From Candidatus Cloacimonadota bacterium (GTDB lineage: Bacteria > Cloacimonadota > Cloacimonadia > Cloacimonadales > TCS61), in assembly GCA_021108055.1 (NCBI GenBank), contig JAIORR010000002.1, positions 1 to 12,127 of the forward strand: a stretch of 12,127 nucleotides of DNA, in the 5' to 3' direction. The position numbers and the translations under genes are program-made. The notes under the pieces were generated by a model. The model ran no database searches and was not told the origin of the DNA. It saw only the letters and a program-made list of their open reading frames with translations. Positions 1-5,613 of the stretch are shown one piece after another; positions within the stretch are counted from its first letter, which is position 1; the number at the start of each line of letters is the position of its first letter.

Positions 1-69
1 AAGAACTATTGCAGCAAAAAAAATGCTGATGCTGAAATAATAAAATCAACCATTGCCAGCTTGGAATAA
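1..69 (+). CDS. C-terminal end of an unidentified protein (partial)
   Basis: Frame 1 is open from the window edge for 22 codons and stops at TAA 67-69. It reads KNYCSKKNADAEIIKSTIAS and then Leu-Glu. The other two forward frames stop earlier. The charged, helical tail would suit the end of a tetratricopeptide-type helical protein, but this is only an impression from a very short piece. The gap to the next start is 116 bases and AT-rich, so the next gene probably has its own promoter. Function cannot be assigned, and the stretch could be non-coding. Confidence 0.35.
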   Translation, partial: KNYCSKKNADAEIIKSTIASLE

Positions 70-185
70 CATCAGCAGAAAAATAGTATCTTAATAATTA
101 ATATACACTTTTTTCTTGACTTCAATTCCCTATTTATAAAGTAAATACGTAATCTGCAATTTGAAAAAAAGGAAGGGAACAAAAT

Positions 186-1460
186 ATGAATATTGGAATA
201 ATTATTGGACGTATCGGTGATATTGACGGTGTTGCGCTGGAAACGGAAAAGTGGATCAAAATTCTAAAGAAGCTTGGACATACAATCTATATTCTGTCTG
301 GTAATTTCAAAAGAAGCGTTGTTAGAACCAGGAACGAACATGTCTGGCGATCTCTTTCATTTTTTTCACCTGAGTGTGAATGGGAACAGAACAGAGCATT
401 CTTTTTTCCTGAATTCGAGCAGAAAGAGCTTCTTGATCATCTTGATGATACTTCAAATGAGATAGCGTTTCAAATATTTAAATGGGTAATCAAGAATAAG
501 ATAGGGGTAATCCTGACAGAAAACAGTACTTCACTTCCCTGTCATTTATCTATGGGAATAGGAATTAAAAAGGCAGCACAGAATTTAAGCATTCCATTTG
601 TTACTCATAATCACGATTTTTACTGGGAAAGAGGAGATCGATACAAATCTCCACACAAGAAGATAAAAGAGATCGTGGAAAACACATTTCCTCTTATACT
701 TCCAAATGTTAGACATGCAGTTATTAATTCATATTCACGAGATGTATATAAGAAGAAATTTGGTTTCGAACCGATGGTGGTGCCCAATGTAATGGATTTC
801 AACAAACCCTTTGCAGTGAAAGATAAATATAACAGTGACCTTCTTTCCAGCCTGGGATTAGATAAAAAGGATATTCCCATATTCCAGATAACCCGGATCG
901 TAAGAAGAAAAGGTATTGAGGTTGCCATTGATATGGTTCACAAATTGCAGGATAAAAGGGTAAAATTGATCATCACCGGCAGTGCAGCAGATGACGCTAG
1001 GAAAGGTTATTATAAAGAACTTTTAATCAGGATCAAAGAAAAGAAACTGGATAAACAGGTTTTATTCGGACACAGAAGTATTCTCACCGATCGTGGTAAA
1101 GGATGGCGTGGGAAAAAGATCTATTCATTATCCGATGCTTATGCCAATGCTGTTGCCTGTACATATTTCAGCACTTACGAAGGATTTGGAAATGCCTTTA
1201 TTGAATGCGTTCTGGCAAAAAGACCGATCTTTGTGAATAATTATGAACCTGTTTACTGGCCCGATATCGGAAGCAAAGGTTTCAAAACCGTGATGCTGGA
1301 AGATAACATTTTAACGGATAAAGCTTTGGAAGATATAGAAAGGATCATGCATAATAAAAAGGAGCAGAAAGAGATAGGTGAATATAATTTCAAGATTGGA
1401 AAAGAAAATTTTTCATTAGAAGTTCTGGAAGAAAAACTGGAAAAGCTTTTTAAATTTTAA
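186..1460 (+). CDS. GT-B fold glycosyltransferase (family 4-like), 424 aa
   Basis: This is probably a cytoplasmic retaining glycosyltransferase that moves a sugar from a nucleotide-sugar donor; donor and acceptor are unknown. The N-terminal acceptor half opens with a Rossmann strand and a loop GRIGDIDGVALETEKW (residues 8-23), and has HNHDFYWERG at 141-150. The C-terminal donor half begins near 230 with QITRIVRRKGIE (234-245), the usual family-4 RxxxxKG region. It carries the EX7E motif EGFGNAFIE (E332, E340), which normally contacts the donor sugar. The length is normal for the family and there is no signal peptide. The start at 186 is supported by GGAAGGGA at 171-178, 7 bases upstream. The next gene follows after 67 bases on the same strand and shares the HDFYWE motif, so the two look like an operon of diverged paralogues. 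The DGV..E..KW opening recalls mannosylglucosylglycerate-synthase-like enzymes, but this is a weak, memory-based link. Confidence 0.85.
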   Translation: MNIGIIIGRIGDIDGVALETEKWIKILKKLGHTIYILSGNFKRSVVRTRNEHVWRSLSFFSPECEWEQNRAFFFPEFEQKELLDHLDDTSNEIAFQIFKWVIKNKIGVILTENSTSLPCHLSMGIGIKKAAQNLSIPFVTHNHDFYWERGDRYKSPHKKIKEIVENTFPLILPNVRHAVINSYSRDVYKKKFGFEPMVVPNVMDFNKPFAVKDKYNSDLLSSLGLDKKDIPIFQITRIVRRKGIEVAIDMVHKLQDKRVKLIITGSAADDARKGYYKELLIRIKEKKLDKQVLFGHRSILTDRGKGWRGKKIYSLSDAYANAVACTYFSTYEGFGNAFIECVLAKRPIFVNNYEPVYWPDIGSKGFKTVMLEDNILTDKALEDIERIMHNKKEQKEIGEYNFKIGKENFSLEVLEEKLEKLFKF

Positions 1461-1527
1461 GTAGAAAAAAAGAATCTTTTGAAACTTTTTTCGGAAGATA
1501 AACATTCGTCGTTAAAAGAAGTAAAAA

Positions 1528-3273
1528 ATGCGTAAATTCAAAAAAATGATTAATGCTTTAAATACTCAAAATATCAAATCGTGGGAAGACCTCAATTTTT
1601 TTCTAAAAGGAATCAAACAGGACATAACACCGCATTATGAATTCAGAGGAAGTTTCGAAGAATTCAAAAATAAGATAAGATCAGGCGGGATCGCTATCGT
1701 AACTTATGGTTACGGAGTCGATGGTGTGAGTGTGGAGATATGCAAATACATCAGGATACTCAATGAGGTTTTTGGTAATATCGATATTCATTTGATAGGA
1801 AAGGAATGTGCAGAGATATTTGATCATTCTGTAAAATCGAGTTGTAAACATTTTGTTGTAAAAGAGATGGCAGGATTTGCTCAATGGAAGCTGTTTGATC
1901 TATTCTTCCGAACAAAACTGAAAAAAGGTGACAGACATTATAGGTCTCTTCTAAAAAAATTCTGGAAAGAAGTACTGCTGATCTCCAATAAGATCGGAAG
2001 ATATATTTCAGAAAATAACATTAAGCTCCTTTACCTGGTAAACACTAACTCAAATCCGGGGAATGTTTCGCTTGCACTTTCGATGGTTTTTATTTCGGAA
2101 TATCTGCAGATACCGGTTATCTCGAATAATCATGACTTTTACTGGGAAGCAGGAAGCAGCGAAATAGATAGAAAACATTTTGGAAAGAAACCCGGATCGC
2201 GCGATCATTATTTCACGAACTGTAATATAGATGAATTCTTCTCGATCATTAAGATGATATATCCATGGAAGTCGAGGATGTGGTTCATGTTGAATATCAA
2301 CCAGGAACAATCCAGAAGACTTGTTCATGATTTCGGGCATGATCCCGAAAATGTTTGGGAAATTGGAACTGCAATCGATTCTGAATTGTTTAAACCATTG
2401 AAAGACGAGAACCGGAAAACAGAAATTCTGAAGCAAATATCTAATGCTCTTTCAAATGATGTAAATGATGTGAGAACAATTCCAATAAAAGAAGTGATCT
2501 CAAAAAAATCATTTGAACGAACCCCTTTTCCATTTGTAACAGGTTATAAAAAAAATAGCTGCATCGATATTTCCTTAAAAGATATTATTTTGGTACAACC
2601 AACCAGGGTGATCGAAAGAAAGAATATCCAAAAGGATTTCGAACTTCTGCAAAAACTTACAGAAAACGATGCATTTAGAAGGGGCTTTCAACAGAATAAT
2701 ATTCAAAACATTATTCTACTTATAACCGGACCGTTAATTACCGGTCATTATGATTATTTTCTGATGTTATTAGAACGTTTTGAAGAAATGCTGAACAGTA
2801 TTGATAAAGAATTTCAAAGCAGGATATTCGTGGCTTTTCTATTTAGTGAAATAGACAGATTTTCGTTTAAAATAAAGCATGATGATCCTGTAAAAATAAG
2901 TGATATTTTTAGCATCGCTTCCATGATAACTTTGCCGAGTAAAACAGAGGGGAGAGGACTTCCGATAATTGAAGCAGCTTCTTGCGGAATTCCCATATTC
3001 ACGAAGATATATTACCCCAAAGAGGTTTACAGGATACTTATAGGAGAACATTTGTCATCTAAGAACAGGTTGAAAGTGATCGAATTCGATGAAGAACCAG
3101 ATGAAAAAACTATAAATGAAGTCGTTCAATTTCTTTTTGAAGATAAGGGAAAAATACTTAGACATAATCGAAAGATAATTCAGAAAAGGTTTTGCTTTAA
3201 GTTGTTAAAAAAAGAGATGGAGACAGCATTATATAAATTTTATTGCAATTTAGCATCGGATTGTGAGTGCTGA
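1528..3273 (+). CDS. Large GT-B glycosyltransferase, 581 aa, paralogue of the preceding gene
   Basis: This is a probable retaining family-4-like glycosyltransferase of unknown donor and acceptor. About 50 residues precede the first Rossmann strand (GIAIVTYGYGVDGVSVEICK, 54-73), whose DGVSVE matches the DGVALE of the upstream gene. NNHDFYWEAGS (200-210) corresponds to HNHDFYWERG there. The donor half starts near 352 with VQPTRVIERKNIQ (356-368). The EX7E motif is EGRGLPIIE (E474, E482), followed by CGIPIF. The protein is about 150 residues longer than its neighbour. The extra length lies in the N-terminal extension, a segment around 210-250, and an insertion around 290-345 between the two halves. 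The start at 1528 has only a weak AGAAG upstream (1517-1521); an in-frame ATG at 1546 is an alternative. The 67-base gap to the preceding gene suggests one transcript. Hairpins just after the stop could end it. Confidence 0.82.
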   Translation: MRKFKKMINALNTQNIKSWEDLNFFLKGIKQDITPHYEFRGSFEEFKNKIRSGGIAIVTYGYGVDGVSVEICKYIRILNEVFGNIDIHLIGKECAEIFDHSVKSSCKHFVVKEMAGFAQWKLFDLFFRTKLKKGDRHYRSLLKKFWKEVLLISNKIGRYISENNIKLLYLVNTNSNPGNVSLALSMVFISEYLQIPVISNNHDFYWEAGSSEIDRKHFGKKPGSRDHYFTNCNIDEFFSIIKMIYPWKSRMWFMLNINQEQSRRLVHDFGHDPENVWEIGTAIDSELFKPLKDENRKTEILKQISNALSNDVNDVRTIPIKEVISKKSFERTPFPFVTGYKKNSCIDISLKDIILVQPTRVIERKNIQKDFELLQKLTENDAFRRGFQQNNIQNIILLITGPLITGHYDYFLMLLERFEEMLNSIDKEFQSRIFVAFLFSEIDRFSFKIKHDDPVKISDIFSIASMITLPSKTEGRGLPIIEAASCGIPIFTKIYYPKEVYRILIGEHLSSKNRLKVIEFDEEPDEKTINEVVQFLFEDKGKILRHNRKIIQKRFCFKLLKKEMETALYKFYCNLASDCEC

Positions 3274-3289
3274 TTCATTCATTATGTTG

Positions 3290-3319
3290 GTTCAATCGTC
3301 TCGATTGAACTTTATATTT
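3290..3319 (+). terminator. Hairpin followed by a T-rich tail after the glycosyltransferase genes
   Basis: GTTCAATCG (3290-3298), loop TCT, and CGATTGAAC (3302-3310) form a perfect 9-bp stem. It is followed by TTTATATTT, starting 17 bases after the stop of the 581-aa gene. The stem is AT-rich and the T tract is interrupted, so this is a weak intrinsic terminator at best. It may instead be another palindrome of the repeat cluster that follows. Confidence 0.4.
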
Positions 3320-3332
3320 GAAATATTTTATG

Positions 3333-3359
3333 TCTGACAGTTCAATGAACTGTCACTAC
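3333..3359 (-). repeat. Half copy of the REP-like element (one hairpin with a GTAG head)
   Basis: Read on the minus strand from 3359 to 3333, these 27 bases are identical to bases 7526-7552: GTAGTG, then the perfect palindrome TGACAGTTCA/TGAACTGTCA (plus strand 3335-3344 and 3346-3355, one-base loop), then GA. After this the match stops. On the minus strand a 22-base spacer leads to the hairpin at 3290-3310, so two hairpins are again paired, but the second is of a different type and no closing CACTAC follows. A 10-base join (3360-3369) separates this half copy from the full copy at 3370-3426. Confidence 0.8.
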
Positions 3360-3369
3360 ACACAACCAC

Positions 3370-3426
3370 CGTAGTGGCAGATCAGCGATCTACCTTTTTT
3401 CTGATAGCTCGATGAGCAGACACTAC
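3370..3426 (-). repeat. REP/BIME-like composite palindromic element, copy 2
   Basis: Read on the minus strand from 3426 to 3370, this is a 57-base element aligning without gaps to 7526-7582, with 49 of 57 bases identical by hand count. It begins GTAGTG and ends CACTACG. The first hairpin is degenerate here, keeping only the core GCTC/GAGC (3407-3410 and 3414-3417) and its outer bases. The second hairpin is GGCAGATC/GATCTACC (3376-3383 and 3387-3394) with one C-A mismatch. In the core of hairpin 1 a T-A pair of the other copy is C-G here, so pairing is kept. The element provides the TAG stop (3425-3423) of the flavin reductase gene. Confidence 0.8.
3376..3400 (+). terminator. Hairpin plus T6, likely intrinsic terminator on the plus strand
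   Basis: GGCAGATC (3376-3383), loop AGC, GATCTACC (3387-3394) form an 8-bp stem with one C-A mismatch, followed directly by six T (3395-3400). This is the best intrinsic-terminator-like structure for the glycosyltransferase transcript and would prevent read-through into the convergent flavin reductase gene. It is built from hairpin 2 of the repeat element; the T run is the A-rich spacer of that element read on the other strand. Confidence 0.5.
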
Positions 3427-3890
3427 TTTTCACCCAGCCAACTGTGTTTTACTTCTCCCACGAATATGGTATGATCACCGCTTTTCACCTGAGTTGTAAT
3501 TTCACATTCGAAATTTGCAACACCATCCTTTAAAACAGGAAGCTGAGCTAATCTTCCTTTGAGCCAGTCTAAACCTGTAACTTCCAGTTTATCGATGTCA
3601 CGACCGGATTTTGTGCCGCAGAGTTTTACTTCCTCTACCATCTCTTTTGAGGGGATACACAAATTAAAATATCTAAAATCCTGAAGACATTGATATGAAT
3701 ATCTGGAATGACCAATCGAAATGGCGAACATCGGTGGATTCAAAGAAGTCCTCATGAACCATTCCAGGGTTATCATATTGAATTTACCTTTATTGTCTTT
3801 TACAATTGCCAATGCTACTTTCGCCGGATGCTTAACAAAATTAACTGCTTCATTAAAATTTGATTGTTCTAATATCTTTATTCTTTTCAT
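3423..3890 (-). CDS. Flavin reductase-like FMN-binding split-barrel protein, 155 aa
   Basis: The protein belongs to the flavin-reductase/FMN-binding split-barrel family, whose members bind FMN and transfer electrons as NAD(P)H:flavin oxidoreductases or related enzymes. Family features seen are PAKVALAIV near 22-30, NMITLEWFMRTSLNPPMFAISIG (about 38-60, written here in consensus order: Asn, then a hydrophobic strand, then SLNPP), SYQCL, the signature LCGTKSGRDIDKLE, and the late strand GDHTIFVGEV. It is soluble with no signal peptide. No Shine-Dalgarno sequence precedes the ATG at 3890. No better internal start exists, because the first strand begins near residue 22. The C-terminus ends shortly after GEV, where relatives often continue for a further strand. 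The stop codon lies inside a REP-like repeat, so the end may have been shortened by the insertion. The gene is convergent with the glycosyltransferases. The physiological substrate is unknown. Confidence 0.8.
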   Translation of the reverse strand: MKRIKILEQSNFNEAVNFVKHPAKVALAIVKDNKGKFNMITLEWFMRTSLNPPMFAISIGHSRYSYQCLQDFRYFNLCIPSKEMVEEVKLCGTKSGRDIDKLEVTGLDWLKGRLAQLPVLKDGVANFECEITTQVKSGDHTIFVGEVKHSWLGEK

Positions 3891-3946
3891 TGTTTGAAAA
3901 CAAATTTTAACAATGTTTTGTCAAATTATTACTTGTCCCAAGCATT

Positions 3947-3984
3947 TCCGTGCATTAACCTTGAGAGGGTTAACAACCCACGGA
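3947..3984. repeat. Nested inverted repeat
   Basis: Outer arms TCCGTG (3947-3952) and CACGGA (3979-3984) enclose inner arms TTAACC (3955-3960) and GGTTAA (3968-3973) with a 7-base loop. The bulge is asymmetric, with 2 bases on the left and 5 on the right. It lies in the likely 5' leader of the minus-strand flavin reductase gene if transcription begins upstream of it. Neither strand has a T run after it, so it does not look like a terminator. Confidence 0.5.
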
Positions 3985-4016
3985 TTTACTTATTAACTAC
4001 CGCATCTTCATATTAA

Positions 4017-4070
4017 CCACCTGCTTTTTAACCTGTGAAACCTAACCTGTTTAACTGGGTTAGCTGGTGG
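4017..4070. repeat. Nested imperfect inverted repeat
   Basis: Outer arms CCACCTGC (4017-4024) and GCTGGTGG (4063-4070) pair at 7 of 8 positions. Inside, CTAACC (4042-4047) pairs with GGTTAG (4058-4063); the two stems share base 4063, so they would be partly alternative. The inner arms resemble the TTAACC/GGTTAA pair at 3955-3973, suggesting related units. Confidence 0.4.
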
Positions 4071-4122
4071 TAGATCACTCTCGCTATCCGAAAGGTTTTA
4101 ACCGTTTCTTGTGTATACAACC

Positions 4123-4150
4123 TCGAGTCGATTTACAAGAATCGACTCGA
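4123..4150. repeat. Perfect 11-bp hairpin
   Basis: TCGAGTCGATT (4123-4133), loop TACAAG, and AATCGACTCGA (4140-4150) form a perfect 11-bp stem. No T run follows on either strand, so it is not a standard intrinsic terminator. It lies about 110 bases upstream of the candidate promoter of the solute-binding-protein gene. Confidence 0.65.
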
Positions 4151-4258
4151 AATAATAATTCGTTAGTTTCTGATAAATTTAGTAAATTTTTATTGAAACC
4201 AATTGAAATAATTATTTTTTCGTGGATATGTACAAATTACTCAAAATCTAAAAACTAA

Positions 4259-4287
4259 TTGACTTTGAACACTTAATTTTTTATTTG
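4259..4287 (+). promoter_or_regulatory. Candidate sigma-70-type promoter for the solute-binding protein/thrS operon
   Basis: TTGACT (4259-4264) and TATTTG (4282-4287) are separated by 17 bases. The -35 matches the consensus at five positions and the -10 is moderate. Transcription would begin about 20 bases before the ATG at 4316, leaving a very short leader that still contains the ribosome binding site. In AT-rich DNA such matches also arise by chance, and the promoter consensus of this lineage is not known to me. Confidence 0.4.
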
Positions 4288-4315
4288 CCAAGATAAATTA
4301 AACGGGAGAATTAAG

Positions 4316-5605
4316 ATGAAAAAGATTTTTATATTATTTTTTATTATATGCATTGTGATTTTGGGATGTGGAAAGAAAGAAGCAGTCAAATCAGGCGTAA
4401 CGGAAGTTATCTTCTGGCAGGCAATGGGTGGTCCACTGGGTGATGCACTTGAATCACTGATTACAGAGTTCAACAAAACTCATCCGAAAATTCATGTAAC
4501 ATCGATAAATATGGGAAATTACACAGCACTGTCTCAGAAACTGATGGCTTCCCTACAAACAGGAAATCAACCAGATTTAGCGCAAGCGTATGAAGCCTGG
4601 ATAGCAAATATGATGGAAGGTGATGTACTCGTTCCTATGCAGGATTTCATCGATGCTGATCCTGAATTTGGACAGGAAGACCTGAACGATATTTATCCTG
4701 TATTCATTAACAGCAACACCATGAACGGGAAACTGATTTCTTTCCCGTTCAATAAAAGCGTACGGGTGCAATATTACAACAAAGATATTCTTTTTCAGCA
4801 TGGATACGATCAGAACAAACCACCTAAAACATGGGATGATTTCAGAGAATATTGCAAGAATCTTACTAAAGACCTGGATGGTGATGGTAAGATTGATCAG
4901 TATGGTACAACGGTTAAAATAAGTGCCTGGCAGTTCGAGAACCTGCTTCTGCAAGCTGGCGGGGAAATTATGAATGAAGATAATACAGAACCATTATTCA
5001 ATAGTAAAGCCGGTGTACAGGCATTGGAATATCTGGTTAATATTCTGAATGTGGATAAGACAGGTTATCTTTCTCCCGGTTATGAAGGACAGAAAGATTT
5101 CACGGCAAGGAAGTGTGCTTTTTATGAAGACTCAAGTGTTTCACTGGCTTATATGCTTCGAACAGGAATAGATTTCGACCTGGGTGTTTCTGCAATTCCT
5201 GTTAAAGATACAAAGAAAAATATAATCAGTGGTACGAATGTGGTTATCTTTAAAAAAGAAGACAAAAAGAAAGAACAAGCAGCCTGGGAATTTGTAAAAT
5301 GGTTCACAGATACAGCACAGACTGCAAAGTGGAGTGAATTAACATATTATATGCCTGTTCGAAAAAGTGCTTTCCAGGAAGAAGCCCTCAAGAAAAGACT
5401 GGAATCTAATCCCGAGATCGCTTCGGTTTACGACCAGTTGAATTATGCTACTTTTGAACCGCAGATAAGCGAATGGTTCGAAACCAGGAAGTATATTGAA
5501 GATCATGTCATAGAAAAAGTGATCTGGGGAATACTGAGCCCAAAAGAAGCACTTGATAATGCTGCTGAGATGATCAAAAAGAAGATTGCAGAAAGAGAAA
5601 AATAG
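4316..5605 (+). CDS. UgpB-like ABC transporter solute-binding lipoprotein, 429 aa
   Basis: This is a periplasmic, lipid-anchored substrate receptor of a carbohydrate or glycerol-phosphate ABC importer. Residues 1-17 form a lipoprotein signal sequence with lipobox VILGC and modified Cys18. The mature protein begins with VTEVIFWQAMGGPLGDALES (28-47) and continues through FNKTHP, MGNYTALSQKL and TGNQPDLAQAYEAWIANMM. This arrangement closely follows E. coli UgpB (TE..FW..M.G.LG, then GNY, TGN.P, and YE). DLDGDGKIDQYG (186-197) is an EF-hand-like calcium loop seen in many family-1 binding proteins. The start is set by GGGAG at 4304-4308, 7 bases before the ATG. The stop is 8 bases from thrS and overlaps its ribosome binding site. 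No permease or ATPase gene is in the window, so the transporter partners must lie elsewhere. The substrate cannot be read from the sequence. Confidence 0.88.
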   Translation: MKKIFILFFIICIVILGCGKKEAVKSGVTEVIFWQAMGGPLGDALESLITEFNKTHPKIHVTSINMGNYTALSQKLMASLQTGNQPDLAQAYEAWIANMMEGDVLVPMQDFIDADPEFGQEDLNDIYPVFINSNTMNGKLISFPFNKSVRVQYYNKDILFQHGYDQNKPPKTWDDFREYCKNLTKDLDGDGKIDQYGTTVKISAWQFENLLLQAGGEIMNEDNTEPLFNSKAGVQALEYLVNILNVDKTGYLSPGYEGQKDFTARKCAFYEDSSVSLAYMLRTGIDFDLGVSAIPVKDTKKNIISGTNVVIFKKEDKKKEQAAWEFVKWFTDTAQTAKWSELTYYMPVRKSAFQEEALKKRLESNPEIASVYDQLNYATFEPQISEWFETRKYIEDHVIEKVIWGILSPKEALDNAAEMIKKKIAEREK

Positions 5606-5613
5606 AGGATAAA

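Larger units (their letters stand above)
3891..4258. other. Long non-coding region with hairpins and clustered TTAAC words
   Basis: About 425 bases separate the divergent flavin reductase and solute-binding-protein genes, and no convincing gene lies here. A 63-codon frame at 4067-4258 has no ribosome binding site and no recognisable sequence. TTAAC occurs at 3955, 3970, 3993, 4013, 4028, 4051 and 4098, with CTAAC at 4042. Bases 3991-4003 and 4011-4024 form an imperfect 20-base-spaced direct repeat (TATTAAC, then T or C, then ACC). Three inverted repeats are listed separately. Possible explanations are remnants of a mobile element, a small RNA, or leader sequence for either flanking gene. No known riboswitch consensus was recognised. 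Confidence 0.5.

Noticed and set aside
116..147. Promoter for the first glycosyltransferase (TTGACT at 116-121)
   Set aside because: The -35-like word is good, but candidate -10 words lie at spacings of 13, 15 or 20 bases, none of them typical. A promoter is likely in this gap but cannot be placed.
3290..3426. CRISPR array
   Set aside because: The repeats are palindromes of different types in mixed lengths, with no regular spacers and no cas genes.
3896..3924. Promoter for the flavin reductase on the minus strand (TTGACA, 3924-3919)
   Set aside because: At a 17-base spacing the -10 would be GTTTTC, which is poor, and the start codon would be almost at the transcription start. The evidence is too weak.
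4067..4258. 63-codon open frame in the long intergenic region
   Set aside because: It has no ribosome binding site and no recognisable family, and it runs straight through the perfect hairpin at 4123-4150. Its composition looks non-coding.
3927..4315. T-box riboswitch upstream of the operon containing thrS
   Set aside because: The first gene is the solute-binding protein, and no T-box consensus (GGTGGnACCGCG-like) or specifier stem could be found. GGTGGTAGATC at 4066-4076 is only superficially similar.
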